Shown: positions 40,996 to 52,990, counted from the stretch's first letter. The stretch: DNA of 64,000 nucleotides from Chrysemys picta bellii (GCF_011386835.1 NC_088801.1:16602824-16666823); one strand, 5' to 3'. A program made the numbers and translations. Notes: generated by a model from the letters alone, not told the origin.

Positions 40996-41690
40996 AGGTC
41001 CCCATTCAGCAAAGCACTTAACACAGGGGCGGGCAAATTTTTTGGCCTGAGGACCGCATTGGGTTTTGGAAATTGTATGGAGGGCTGGTTAGGGGAGGGA
41101 AGCGAGGGCCGGCCCCCACCCCCTATCCGCCCCCCTCCGCTTCTCTCCCGCTGATGGCCCACCCCCGGGACCCCTGTCCCATCCACCACCCCCACTCCCT
41201 GTCCCCTGACCGCCCTCGGAACCCCCGTCCCTGACTGTCCCCCCTCCTTCCTGACTGCCCCCCCAGACCCCTGCCCCCATTCAACCACCCTGTTCCCCGT
41301 CCTCTGACCACCCCAACCCCTATCCACACCCTCGCCCCCTGACCACCACCCCGAACTCCCCTGCCCTCAATACAACCCCCCCACTCCCTGCCCCCTAACC
41401 ACACTGCCTGGAGCACCAGTGACTGGTGGTGCTACAGCCACGCACCACGCAGCACAGAGCACCGGGTCAGACTGGGCTCTGCAGTGGCGCTGCCCCAGGA
41501 GGGCGAGCTGAGACTGTGGGGGAGGGGGAACAGCAGGGGAGGGGCTGGGGGCTAGCCTCCTGGGGCAGGAGCTCAAGGGCCAGGCAGGAGGGGCCAGGCA
41601 GGAGGCGCCCACGAGCTGTAGTTTGCCTACCTCTGACTTAATATGTATTCGAAGCAGAGTATGTGCTAAAGGGCTTTGCTAAATGAAGGT
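40996..41690. mobile_element. Palindromic MITE interrupted by a hAT element
   Basis: GTCCCCATTCAGCAAAGCAC at the left (from 40999) is inverted at GGGCTTTGCTAAATGAAG on the right (near 41670-41687). Between lie CTTAACA, the hAT insertion and ACTTAATATG / ATGTGCTAAA. It is the same MITE family as at 17.65 kb. Confidence 0.6.
41016..41643. mobile_element. hAT element (CAGGGGCGGGCAAA ends)
   Basis: The element 41024-41635 starts CAGGGGCGGGCAAATTTTTT and ends GTTTGCCTACCTCTG, imperfect inverted ends. The octamers ACTTAACA (41016) and ACTTAATA (41636) match at 7 of 8. The interior is C-rich with degenerate CCCCTGACC / CCCTGTCCC units. Open frames of up to 139 codons here are low-complexity artefacts. 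It inserted into an older palindromic MITE. Confidence 0.85.
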
Positions 41691-42082
41691 CTAACCACAA
41701 AAGTAGTAGCTAAAGTGCTCCCCCTCCTGTGTCCCATTTTGCTTAAGGCAAGCTCAGTTGGACTATGGTGGAATCACAATGACCTAATTGTCCTACAGCG
41801 CAAAGCATTTTCTTCATAGTGAAGGGTTCTATTTTTCCAAGTGGACATACATGCACTCTGTAGGAACTCCGGTTCAGAAGCTCATAATGTCTCTCTTTGC
41901 TCAAGACATTATGCAAGTTTTTACTATATTGTTATTCCAGGTAGTTTACAACATTGTCACTTCAAATTTTAATAACAACAGTTCTGTGAAGCTTTCTATA
42001 GTATTCACCTAGTCATAAGAATTGTACTAGCTTTTATATTATGGTTTTCCTTCTCTTTCTGTAAAATTGCCAGTAACTCCCT
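41691..42082. other. No recognisable gene or repeat
   Basis: About 390 bp, AT-rich, nothing identified. Confidence 0.45.
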
Positions 42083-42150
42083 GGCCAAATTCATCCCTGG
42101 TTTAACACCACTAAAGTCACTGGAGTTCGACCAGGCGTGAATTTCGCTCA
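42083..42150. repeat. Short palindromic MITE (AAATTCATCCCTGG)
   Basis: GCCAAATTCATCCCTGGTTTAA is inverted at GACCAGGCGTGAATTTCGCT, around a core CACTAAAGTCACTGGAGTT. Member of the TCAATGG-core palindrome group. Confidence 0.6.
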
Positions 42151-43225
42151 TGCACACTGAAATGAATATCTGTCTCTTTATCTAAGGCATTTGCTCCTTT
42201 GCACACTCAGGGGAAAATTAAACTCAACTCAGGTGAGGCAAGGAAGGGTACAGAAAGTTTGGCCATTGTACCAGATCATGATCTTGGAGAAAGCTGTGTC
42301 TTCCTGAAAACTGTGCTACAGAATGGCTGCTTCAAATGACCTAAGCAGTATGAGGAAACAGACACCAGCAAGGTTTAGAGAATCCATATCTAGTATAGCA
42401 GATAAAAGTCCGTGCACCTATAAGGTAAGGACATAGCTCCCTGGGAGATGTGTCAACTGATATTTTACAGAAATAGAAACCAACATTTTTGATCCTCTGC
42501 ATCCATTAAGTATTTGGTTCTTTGCACCACAGTCATATTGCAACATGTGGTTATCTGTTAATTAACATATTTACTGGCTTAGTGACTTTACTACATAACT
42601 TATCTCTGTGTCCAAAGGGATCTCTCATATTGAACAGATCCTTGACAACTCTGGAATGTTTTGGTACATTGGTCTATCTTATGTTATCATACAGTGACTC
42701 TCATGCAGGCACATAAGAACTAAGGATGAAGCAATGAGTGTCTAAAATCTCTCTCATTTCTAACTAGCACAGAGAGAAGTAGAGCTAAGAACATTATTGT
42801 ATAATGTGAGGAACTAATGTAATGACACAGAAGTGCTAATGCAAATTATTTGTTCTACTGGGACATATTCACCAGGCTGTTTCTAGTATAATACTTCAAG
42901 TCCTTTGTGACATAGTGTAAAAGGTGTCACAGAGGATGGATTGTTTTTCAACTGCAGATGAACGTCACCAAAAGACACTTAGGGAAAACATGTTCTGATG
43001 CAGAAAAACTGACTTTGCTGAAGCCAATGACCAGGTGTAGTCCCCGTGTATAATCTTTCCAATAAACCACTCTAAAAAAAGGATAAAAAAATAGTAAAAT
43101 TGCAAAGTAAAATAATAAAAAATTATAAATGTTTGGAAAGAATCTAAGTGCAATAATTTCATTTGATATTTGCAACTCTAAATTGTTACTATAACAAAAA
43201 CAGTAATACTAATAGCATCTGAAGT
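42151..43225. other. No recognisable gene or repeat
   Basis: About 1.1 kb AT-rich, no identified structure. Confidence 0.45.
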
Positions 43226-43310
43226 TTTATTATTTTATTAGTACCACGTTCATATATAGCCCTTTGTCCTAATAGATCCCAAAGTGCTTTTCAGTCTCAC
43301 AGGTTAGACA
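43226..43310 (-). repeat. Possible MIR-like tail, reverse
   Basis: TTTATTATTTTATTAGTACC, AGATCCCAAAGTGCTTTTC and AGTCTCACAG resemble the complement of a MIR-type 3' end (AAAGYGCTTTGGGATC). Confidence 0.3.
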
Positions 43311-43324
43311 CTTATAAGCTACAC

Positions 43325-43474
43325 TGATTCTCCACTGGTTTGCACCTTACTTAGTGATTTACAGCTGGGTAAAGGGTGGTAATATAGTACTAGACTGATC
43401 TGGTAGCAATTTACAACCATCCTTCCCAGATCTAAATGACTATATTAGATGATAGACAGTGGAAAATCAGGCCC
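43325..43474. mobile_element. Palindromic MITE (GATTCTCCACTG)
   Basis: TGATTCTCCACTGGTTTGCACC at the left is inverted at GACAGTGGAAAATCAGGCCC. The inner parts TAGTGATTTACAGCTGGGTA and AGATCTAAATGACTATATTA are weaker complements. About 150 bp, non-coding. Confidence 0.6.
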
Positions 43475-45019
43475 ACAGTTATATCAATTCACCCATCACT
43501 GAAATGCAACCATTCTGGGATGGAACCCAAACACTACACAACAATTCAGGACAGGAAATGAAAAATAATGGAGTATCCAGCTGAACCTGCAGGAGACATC
43601 CAGGTAGGCAGATTATAATTACTCAAATTGCAGTCCTGCCTGGCAGCAATGTTAATACCTCCATTCTTATGAAAAGCACCAAGGCATCTGTAAAGACCAT
43701 GTGGTAAAAGCCTCTGTTTCATGCCTCATTAAAAAAAAAAAAAGCGGATTCTACATGGTTTTACTGATTTTAATGGTCATTTTAGTGCCATGTAGCACCT
43801 AAAACACACTGGTGGGTAGACACTATATAAACAAACAGCAAAGTCTGAAGAGGTATGTTCATCGTGTAAAGACTGGCCTTTTAATAGTCATTACCATTGC
43901 ATGTTCAGTGTTTTAATTTACAAGGACAGGTATATGGTTATCAGAAAGAATCAGTTCTTGGAGGCCAAGTATACACCATGTAGTTTCATGGTTTGTGATC
44001 CAGCCATGAACAAACAAAATATCCTTTCACTTCACTATTGCCTTTATATAAATTTAGTTTTCATAAAAAACATTAAAAAGTCTATTTTGTTTACCTAGTT
44101 AAAAAGTACATTTTATATGCTCACTTAAGTCAGCATGCTATTTCACAGTCAATTCAAGGTTATTATTGAGATGAATCCAAGTGCTATATAAAAACAATTT
44201 AGTTTTTATATCTTTCTAGTTGTCTCTTTATACTCTCTCTCCTTTTTATTCACTGAATGAGGTGTCAAGGACCATTCCACTGATAAAATACAGACGCTTT
44301 CACTTATCATCTTACTGCCTCAGAATGGGAAGAAAAACACAATACATGCTATGGGGGTTAGGTACTGAAGAGTTGACAGGAGATCAAGAGACTCTTTAAA
44401 GACCAATGAAAGCCATACGAGCAGGTTTTTAAAAACTCTTGGTTTGTGCAGGTAAGACTGAATAGCCTATATAGAGGTACTTATGTCATTCACATTCAGT
44501 TCTCCTCAGCGGCCTTACAGTATTTCCCCAAGACCCATGGGAAGAAAGACAAGATGCAAATCTGGGCATGAGAAGGGGCTCAGACTGGAGGTACAAGTTT
44601 ATATACTCTTTCCCATAAGTATGCAGGGCCCGTAACTTACCTGAACCCCACCAGCCAAACCACCTGCTCTGGTGATGACTTTTCTCCCTCCCAGCCACCC
44701 ACCTGCTCCAACCTTCTGAGGTGGTGGGACCCTTTAAGCACTACCCATTCCCCCACCAACAGCCCAGACAAAGACCTGTCATCTTTGAGGTTCTGGGGAT
44801 TGCACTGGAGGACTTTTTGACCAAGGATCCCAAATGGGATAGATTGCAGACTCCTTTATTCACTAAGTCCTCTTAAAGGTTAAAAATTGTTTTAGTCCTT
44901 CAGGATGATTTGTGTAAAATCACCAAAGAACAGTTTAATCTACCTTGTAGTTAAACGAGAGAGAAAAACAAAAGAAACAGTATTCATAATCTACCAGGTG
45001 GGCACAGTTCCTCTCGTGA
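43475..45019. other. No gene; one A13 run
   Basis: About 1.5 kb with a 13-base A run at 43731-43743 and no further structure recognised. Confidence 0.45.
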
Positions 45020-46060
45020 TATGGTGTCACGCTGCCTGGAGTGACCCATAACCGAGAGTGCCTACTTCAAGGCAGATTGTCAGAAAACAGGGTACACACC
45101 TCAAGCTGGCACTGTGTTCTATAATTAGATTTCACCAAGCCAGTACCAAATGTGAACTCTTGGATCACTATACCAGTCTTACACTGGAGTCACAGACTGT
45201 CCCCTTAGACTCTTCAGCCTATCTTGCCACTCAGACAAACTGGACTTTGTAATAATGGTCACTTAAACCACAAATCACACCACATCAGCTTGCTCCCAGT
45301 CCCAAGAGACCAGTCACTTACCCCAGACCAATTGTACTCCAAATCTAACACCAAAGAAAATACTGGCAGCCAATTCTTTAGTAAACTAACTATAGGTTTA
45401 TTAGCTAAGAAAAAAGAATGAGAGTTATTGAGAGGTTACATCAGGTAAAATATATGTTCATGTGAATCACAGCTTGTAATTTCAAATAATGGCAATGATG
45501 TAATAAACTGCTAGTTTCTCAAAACTCTTGTCAGGATACCTAGATTGTCTCTGCGGATTTCTGCTTTGCATCTGGTACACTTCTATGTAAGAGTCCAAAC
45601 CATTCAGAGATAAAAGATCTTTCTTTGAATCCATATTTATAGTATCTCACACAGAAAGCAAGCTGACAGTGTCTCTAACCATGTGGAGTTTTGCTTTGAT
45701 GACATGTGTGAAGAATGCACCTAGTCTTTTGACCACCAACCATTATACATAATGGCCACTTGCTTTGAAATTAGCATTTTTTGTTAAAGTCCTTAGGTCT
45801 TCCATTAGCATTTTACAAGATTTCTTTGATGGTTATTTAGTTACAGGGTATACACAATGTAAATGTTTGCTGTTATAATGGAACAGGAACAGATAAGTAA
45901 AAACAATACAAGTAACATTTCAGTAGTTTTCATGAAGTTTAAACATCTGACTACACACTTGCACATTTAACATCTACACTAAACACAAATGAATTGGTCT
46001 GGGGTTCTGACCTGAGCTGGCATCTGATTTGCCAGCATCACACAGGGAAAAGCCAATATC
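45020..46060. repeat. Possible unclassified interspersed repeat
   Basis: The stretch from GATATGGTGTCACGCTGCCT to CTGGCATCTGATTTGCCAGC has the texture of an old dispersed element (for example TATAGGTTTATTAGCTAAGA). However, I can define no termini, TSD or coding domain. The family is unknown; it could be LTR-related. Confidence 0.22.
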
Positions 46061-46198
46061 TTGGCTTTCTTGAGCAGCTTGTGTCTCATATTCTTCAGAC
46101 CCCTGCGTAGGGCAATGCCTGGATCTTGGTTTGCTGTCCTACTTTTGCAACACAAGGAGTCCTATTGAAGGTGTATGCATACATATAAGAGTAGTTCC

Positions 46199-46260
46199 TA
46201 GAGCCGCTTGAAATTTTTCAAATTTTGAATTTTTTAAGGGGAAAAAATAACAAAATTGTT
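46199..46260 (+). mobile_element. A/T-rich MITE end fragment
   Basis: TAGAGCCGCTTGAAATTTTT then CAAATTTTGAATTTTTTAAG is the left-terminal type of the GAGCTGGT..AAATTTT family at 34.9 and 38.3 kb. Confidence 0.45.
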
Positions 46261-48034
46261 GTGAATGCAGCCCCTACTGTATGTGAGGTTTTTGGATCCA
46301 TTATGGATGCAGTGACTCCCCTGCTGGACCAACAATTCACTCTGTGTTGCCACTACAAATAGGTAATACCAGGATTAAGAGGTGTAGAGGGCTCTGTAAG
46401 GACCTTCCAGACTTCAGTGAGTCTAACCCTTGAATATGTTTTGCTGCAACCAATCCAAGTACATTCCATTCACAGAGCACCTAAGCTCTCAACGAGGCAT
46501 ATTTTAATTTAATCCATCTGTTTCTCCCACATACCCATTTTACACTGTACTTAAACTTCCAATGCATTGGAAAATAATGTGATTAGGTTTCTTTATTAGA
46601 CATTTAAAAGGATTGTGTTGTATTTCTAAATATGGTTGATTGGGGCACAGTATGTGGTCTTTGAGGAGGATTTATCTTAAGGCATTTATTTAAATGGGCT
46701 TCACTACAGAACATTCTTTTGAATGGGGTGGGAAACGGAGAACCTGAACGCAGAAAATGAATATTGTTCTGGCTGTGGCAACTTCATAAGGGCGCTATTA
46801 GGAGCTGAGTAAAGAGCCGCGGGAGGAAGCTATTTGCAGTGCACAACAAGATTTTTTACTGGTCTTACCAAACCCAGGAACTATGCTCCATAGTCTTAAG
46901 TGCCATCTACTGGAACCTTACCTATTAACTATTTACATCAGCACTGCTGTAATAGATACCTCTACTTTTGTTGACCAGTACTGGATGGCCTGTATTGTAA
47001 TAAATAACGAGAGGAGCCACTTCTGAATAATGATTAGCCCATGTTAGATCACATCACTAAGCAGGCATCTAACTGAAGCTAACCTGCTGGTCAGGTGCTC
47101 AGAGGATGCCAAGAGACAGCCAGGGATGAGAGCTTTCCCTTTGCTTTTCCCCCGCATCGTCCAGTCTCCCTTTCTCGATCATTTCATCTCTGGTTACGTT
47201 TTCTGCCAAATCCCCAAGTTGGGACTCTGCCTTCTGCTGCTTGTGCAGGGCTCCCAAGGAGTTCGACCTCTGCTAGCTTGGAGGGCACTGACTTTAGAGA
47301 GAGAGAAACAGGTGTATGCGACAAAGGCATCTGCAACCGCCCCACACACATCAACCCTTCCGCTGTGGTGCCACAAACCACATAGAAACCACAAGGAAGG
47401 GGTTGAAATGTGAAAGAGGCATTCGCCTGTGCTATCCTCGAGATTAGAGGTGGCCTGTTCAAGCTTTTCTCTATCAAGATTCTAGCTCCCCCACTCAGAG
47501 ACAGCCCTATGGAAAGCACAGGGTGGTAACGGCTCCCACATTGAGAATCCCAGACATAGACTAACAGAAATACTATCATGAAAGATAAGCTGCCTGCCCT
47601 CGAATTCCTTTATTTTCTGCAGAAGCAGGGAGGGTATTACAAGCCCCACTGTAACCATGTTCTCATTATTAATTATTATTATTGTTGTTTTTCATGTGAA
47701 TGTACATAGTTTTTGGTTTGGATTTAATGCTTCTCCTGCAGCATTTGCTACACCCACGTTGCAGCCTTGGGCTAGCGCATGAGTCCCTCGAAGTGATATC
47801 GACTTGAAACTATTCCCAGCTGCGGGGGGGGGGAGGGCTGAGGGGGAGGGGGAATCAAGCAACACATAAACAAAGCGCCTGGCAGGTGGAAAGAACTGTC
47901 TGTCAAGCTCCTGGTCAAGCTCCCAATTATTCCCAGACTCGACAAGAGTAGGGCTTGGTTTGCTTATCAATGTACTGTTCTGTTTTCACAGGTATATTAT
48001 GATCCTATCTCAGATGGGGGTAAGTGGTAGACTA
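46261..48034. other. No recognisable gene or repeat
   Basis: About 1.8 kb. Overlapping frames at 47095-47579 on both strands are chance. A G-rich run CGGGGGGGGGGAGGGCTGAG is at 47823-47842. A short (ATT)n is near 47670. Confidence 0.45.
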
Positions 48035-48067
48035 CATTGTTTGTTCACAGCCTAAAAAGTTTGCAAA
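48035..48067. repeat. hAT MITE end fragment
   Basis: CACAGCCTAAAAAGTTTGCA then AACCACTGATC resembles the right terminus of hAT MITEs (compare 35.9 kb). Only one end is seen. Confidence 0.35.
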
Positions 48068-48134
48068 CCACTGATCTAGGGGTACACTTGCAGACCTCAC
48101 TAACATTGAGCTCTCACATTTGCAAGTAATGTTC

Positions 48135-48835
48135 CCTACCATCTCCACTTGTCTATGAAACGTGGTCCCATCCTAGCCTTAGTCATGCCTTCATCAGCTC
48201 TCAGCTGCATGACAGCAATGCAATATAGTTGGGGATGAAACTTTCAGCACTTAGGAAACTCCAACTTGTTCAGAATGTTGCAGTGCATCTCAACAACACA
48301 GGATGCCACGAACATATCAAACCTGTCATCCACGCTCTATGCTAGGAGGGTGGTGAAACACTGGAATGGGTTACCTAGGGAGGTAGTGGAATCTCTTTCC
48401 TTAGAGGTTTTTAAGGTCAGGCTTGACAAAGCCCTGGCTGGGATGATTTAGTTGGGGATTGGTCCTGCTTTGAGCAGGGGGTTGGACTAGATGACCTCCT
48501 GAGGTCCCTTCCCACCCTGATAGTCTATGATTCTATGCTGGCTTCCCATAGAATCTCAAATCAAGTTCAAGGTCTCAATCCTTATCTTCAAAACTCTCCA
48601 TGTCCTGGGCCCAGAATATCTAAAAGATTGTTTGAGGCTCTGGGACAAAGATCTGATAACTACACTCCTCTGGCACAATGTTTTGTCTGTGTGGGAGACA
48701 GAACTTTTTCTGGGGGCTGGTCTGAGACTGTGGAATGAACTCCCCTGGGAAATAAGTCCCATTACAACCTGCACCACCTTCCTCTCCAAGAGCAAGAAAC
48801 ATTTCTTTGACTTGCCTTCTCTTATATAAATACAT
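48135..48835 (+). pseudogene. L2-clade LINE ORF C-terminus, split by CR1
   Basis: Before the insertion the frame reads about [11 protein letters not shown] (the LxxLQxVQN motif), ending at IHAL. After it, in a 100-codon frame (48527-48829), come CWLPIESQIKFKVSILIFKT, LGPEYLKDCLRLW, GLRLWNELPWEI and FLSKSKKHFFDLP. That is the HWLP..RI.FK / PEYL.DLL / A..LWN.LP / FK..LK..LF order of L2-type LINE ends. The H-A-L codons and C-W-L-P join once the CR1 is removed. Old, with lost parts. Confidence 0.8.
48339..48536 (+). mobile_element. CR1 LINE 3' end inserted in the L2
   Basis: It encodes the last CR1 ORF2 residues ([17 protein letters not shown] to LDKALAGMI and a stop at 48451). The 3' UTR is TTTAGTTGGGGATTGGTCC, CTTTGAGCAGGGGGTTGG and ATGACCTCCTGAGGTCCC, ending GTCTATGATTCTATG. 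The short repeat CTATGCT at both junctions may be a TSD but overlaps the CR1 octamer. Well preserved and 5'-truncated. Confidence 0.93.
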
Positions 48836-49184
48836 AGTAATAGGAACACTTATATTTGAAGACAACAATGAAGAGGAAGAATACATACTCTACCAAAACA
48901 GGATACTCCACTGCACACACTTCTCCTTCTGGTGAGAGGATGAGAGAACAAACAACACATAACAGATCTGTAGTCATATTGCTTAAGGCACTAATGGAAG
49001 ACCCAGAGAGACTATGGTGATGAGCACAGTTTAAAAACCTACACAGAATAGAAGAGAAGGAGAGGAACAAGAAACACCTGCTCTCTCTCTCAGCAATGAA
49101 GCAGGAGTGGAACTGGAATTCTATTAAAAGACCCTGCTTTTTACATTTTCCTGTAAATGACTTCACATACCAAGTGTAAGCAGG
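48836..49184. other. No recognisable gene or repeat
   Basis: About 350 bp; an open frame on the minus strand (48822-49166) has no recognised domain. Confidence 0.4.
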
Positions 49185-49900
49185 GGACTGGTCCCACTAT
49201 TGTGGGGAACTTTCCTGGCTTATACACTACCCAGGTGGAATTGGCTAGCAAAAGACTCTGAGTCCTCGCTCCCACTTCCTTTACCCAGAGGCCTGCCTAA
49301 CCTCGAGGACTCCGCTTCCTGTGTGGCAGAGTCCTCATAACCCCAACAAGGCTGGGCCCAGGATTCCTGAAGGGCTCAACTCCGAGTCTTGTTGTGGTCA
49401 CTTAGGACAGTAGCTGGGGTGTCCCCCCTCTGGGGTGCTCTCTCCACACTGCACGCTTCCCTGACCCACTTGAGTTTCACAGCCTGACTGGCACTTTTCC
49501 TTTGCTGGCATTAGCAAGTACATTTGCAACCAAGAGCCCATAGGGAGACTGACCCCAGGTGTTGGCTCGACAAGCACTCAATACCCATCAAAGTCACCTG
49601 GTACCCAGCAGCATCCATCAATAATCTTCTCACTCCACTCCAGGGGGGTATAACCACTTTCTGTCTCCCTGCCACCTTAACATAGCTGATTTGAACCATA
49701 GGACCTGGAAAACATCTCTGTCTCTTCACTTGGGCTAGTACCCACTTCAGCATAGCATTCTTCTTAGCTTGCCCATGTCCGCTCATCTGCCGAGTTCCTT
49801 CTCCTACCAGTAGTAATTCTTTCAGCTCTCTTATAATATTCATCCCGAGAATTCCTGGTACCAATAGTCCCCTTATACAAGCATGACCTCTTCCTACATA
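49185..49900 (-). pseudogene. Probable Gypsy-like retroelement fragment, reverse
   Basis: The minus strand has a 117-codon frame (49511-49864) beginning VPGILGMNIIRELKELLL and including GRQKVVIPPWSGVRRLL. PGILGMN-xxREL is typical of the region after the aspartic protease in vertebrate Ty3/Gypsy-like polyproteins, and the GRQKVxIPPxSGV segment follows in such proteins. No RT, integrase or LTR could be identified. The rest (49185-49500) looks like decayed internal sequence. The assignment is from pattern recognition only. Confidence 0.45.
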
Positions 49901-50153
49901 TTCTTACACTCCTAAAGTGCCCATCACCATGGTATTTTGCTCTATGATATCCTCTGCATTAAAAACCATGTAACAGAGATTTGATCTGAGTATAAGTTCT
50001 CTTAGGTAACGTCACAATGTTTCTCTCAGATGTCACATCTTATTTGTATAGGATTTCATAGACCTACCAGAAGATCCCTATTTGCTGGCTGTAAATCAAA
50101 GAGCAACACTATACTGTCCTCTCTCAAATAACTAGGATTAAAAGGGCACCAGG
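49901..50153. other. Unidentified
   Basis: No recognisable structure. Confidence 0.4.
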
Positions 50154-50157
50154 CTTT

Positions 50158-50206
<49 letters not shown>
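50154..50206. repeat. (AG)n microsatellite
   Basis: Uninterrupted AG dinucleotides, 50161-50206 (23 units), preceded by CTTTCTC. Likely polymorphic in length. Confidence 0.98.
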
Positions 50207-50208
<2 letters not shown>

Positions 50209-51049
50209 TTGTTTTCTATTGGTGCTCTGTCTATTGGTGTCTTCCTTTCAGATGAGTTGTCGCAGGGAAAGGATGCTGCTGCAGAAGTGGAAACCGTTTT
50301 GCTGGCAATCACTGAACTGAAACCTAATTTCTGGTACAAAATCACCATCTAGTGGCAAATTGGGACATTGCTCATGTTCCAGATCTGAAAACAGCAGAGT
50401 GAGATGCAGCCACCCATATAAGATTATTTGAAATTCCCCATATGCTCAGTAATGCTATATGAAGGAGTACTGTCTACACAGACAAGGCCAGTTGCCAATC
50501 TTTTTCTAGTTTGTTTCTACCATCCTGATTTAGTGTTTCAATTGTGCATTCACTTTAACTGCCATAAACCATTTTTTTTGGACTTGTTATATTCTGGCTT
50601 TCATCATAGTGTTACATGAAGCTTATAATATTTCTAAGATGTTTATTATATTCCACACATTATAACTATTGCCATTCTCCATTGTTAATATGGATGGGCC
50701 CAAAATACCCAGACAAAAAAAATCAACAACAACAAAAACAACCACACAAAATCACCTCTCAAATTCCTGTCAATGTTAAATTCTAATCACACTTCTCTTT
50801 AGATTCAGCTGCAGAACATGCAACAGGAGTTTGAAACATGAGGCTTGGCTGGCATATGGTCTTCACTAAAGACTAGTGCCTTTGCTTGGTTATGAAGGAA
50901 AAACATTTGTTAGAGAGACTGAAAAATCATTTTCTGAGCATGCTTAGTAGTGATTTGCTAAGATTTTAGGATCCTGACCCTAGTTTATGAAATCCCTGGT
51001 AGGCCTAAGCATGGGCCTTGGGCATAGACAGAGGCTTCTGCTTATGACA
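50207..51049. other. No recognisable gene or repeat
   Basis: About 840 bp, AT-rich, no structure identified. Confidence 0.45.
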
Positions 51050-51450
51050 CTACTGGGACATTTTGTAATCAATCCCTCAGACCAGAAGTCCTGAAGACCA
51101 ACAGATCTGAACCTTGTTGGACTGAAGTGGATACCAATTCCAGATCTGAATGTCCATCACTGAGAACGTAATGACCCAACATCCTGTTGATTAAACGAAT
51201 AGATCACAAGCTGGAACACCTCAGAATCAGAAACAACTGCTGTGGTGTCACACGGAAGGAGAGGCGTCTTTAAGGTTGATAGAACCTAAGCCATACAGAG
51301 CTTTATAGATCAAAACCAACACCTTTAAATCCCCCCTCAAATAAAAGAGAAGCCAGTACAGGTCACAGAGTGTGGGTGTAATGCTCTTCTCTGTGAGAGG
51401 TGCCAGTTAATAGGAGGACAACTGCACGCTGTATTGGATGAGAAGTGGAC
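51050..51450 (+). repeat. Possible ancient LINE 3' region, unclassified
   Basis: AGCCATACAGAGCTTTATAG, ATCAAAACCAACACCTTTAA and AGAAGCCAGTACAGGTCAC resemble conserved text found in old vertebrate LINE (L2/L3-like) 3' regions. I cannot delimit or classify it. Confidence 0.3.
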
Positions 51451-51849
51451 TTTAACTGAGCAATATTACTGTACTGTCTTGGTTAATTACATATAGTGAA
51501 TGGAGGTTCTGTCTGCAGTTCTGGGATTATGTTGGTGTTTTATTGGGACTATTCTGAGCAGTGCTTAAGAGATATTTAAGAGCCATCCTCAGTTGAGGAT
51601 GCTAATGATTCATCAGTCCAAGTGTTCTATTAAGTAATTTAAGAAGGAATTGTTAAATGTTTGTAATTGTTGCTCTTGACCAAAACAAAAGCCAGTGTTC
51701 AATTACAATATTTTTTAACTGTTGTTAAGTGCCGTACAGAAGATGTCAGAAATTGCCAGTTCACATTCCGAGGGAGGCTTTGACTGAAATGGAGACATGA
51801 TGCACTTGTTAGTTTAACATGATTGTTGTTTTCAAAGTTTATATAACTC
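51451..51849. other. No recognisable gene or repeat
   Basis: About 400 bp without identified structure. Confidence 0.45.
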
Positions 51850-52990
51850 ACAGACTCAAACTTTAAGGCCAGAAGGGACCATCATGATCATCTAGTCTGA
51901 CCTCCTGCACATTGCAGGCCACAGAACCTCATCCATGCACTCCTGTAATAGACCCCTAACCTCTGGCTGAGTTACTGAAGTCCTCAAATAATGATTTAAA
52001 GACTTTGTTACAAAGAATTCACCATTTATACTGGTTTAAACCTGCAAGTGAACCATGCCCCATGCTGCAGAGGAAGGTGAACAACCCACAGAGTCTCTGC
52101 CAAGCTGACCCAGGAGAAAAAATATTTCCAACCCCAAATATGGCAATTAGTTCGACCCTGAACATGTGGGCAATACCCACCAGCCAGAGCAACTCTGAGC
52201 CCTCCCCATCAAATGTCTCATCACCAGATAGTTGCTGCTAGCAGTTGCAGTTCAGCTACATGCCAGTATAGGCAGTCGCATCATACCATCCCCTCCATAA
52301 ACTTATCAAGCTCAGTCTTAAAACAAGTTAAGTGTTTTGCCTCCACTTTTCCCCTTGGAAGGCTGTTCCAGAACTTCACTCCTCTGATGGTTAGAAACCT
52401 TCATCTAATTTTAAGCCTAAACTTGTTGATGCCCAATTTATATCCATTTGTTATGTCCATGTTAGCACTTAACTTAAATAACTCCTCTTCCTCCCTTGTA
52501 TCTCTCTCTTGGATGTATTTATAGAGAGCAATCCTATCTCCCCTCAGCCTTCTTTTGGGTAGGCTACACAAGCCAAACTCTTTCAGTCCCCTCTCCTAAG
52601 TTAGGTTTTCCATTCCTCAGATCATCTTAGTAGTCCTTTTCTGCACCTGTTCCAGTTTGAATTCATCTTTCTTAAACATGGGAGACCAGAATTGCACACG
52701 TTATTCTAGATGAGGTCTCACCAGTGCTTTGTATAGTGGTACTAACACTTCCCTGTCTCTACTGGAAATACTTTGCCTGATGCATCCTAAGACTATATTA
52801 GCATTTTTCACAGCTGCATCACTTTGTTGTCCAGTCATCCTGTGATTAACCAGTACGCCCAGGTCTTTCCCTCCTCTCTCACTTCCAACTGATACATCCC
52901 CAGCTTATAGCAAAAATTATTGTTGTTAGTCCCTAAATTCATAACCTTGCACTTGGCACTGTTGAATTTCATCCCACTTCTATTATTCTA
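51850..52990 (-). mobile_element. Old CR1 LINE, reverse, about 1.1 kb
   Basis: Starts with the reverse 3' UTR (GGCCAGAAGGGACCATCATG, ATCATCTAGTCTGACCTCCT). The ORF2 C-terminus follows in complement: TCCAGAACTTCACTCCTCTG, ATCTCCCCTCAGCCTTCTTT, GGAGACCAGAATTGCACACG, ATCCTGTGATTAACCAGTAC and CATAACCTTGCACTTGGCAC. All parts are in CR1 order. No uninterrupted frame remains. It is an older subfamily than the 10-kb and 25-kb copies. Confidence 0.88.

Noticed and set aside
40908..41612. 139- and 97-codon minus-strand frames rich in Gly/Arg
   Set aside because: Inside the C-rich hAT MITE at 41 kb; artefact of repeat composition.
45020..46060. Endogenous retrovirus LTR
   Set aside because: The texture suggested it, but no TG/CA ends, poly(A) signal arrangement, partner LTR or coding domain could be shown; kept only as an unclassified possible repeat.
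47095..47579. 96- to 131-codon frames on both strands
   Set aside because: Mutually overlapping with no domain resemblance. The GC content is only moderately higher than the surroundings.
48266..48451. Short protein gene
   Set aside because: The frame is a fusion of L2 and CR1 ORF fragments across an insertion junction.
50154..50206. CRISPR or other repeat-spacer array
   Set aside because: It is an uninterrupted AG dinucleotide run; no repeat-spacer structure exists in this eukaryotic window.
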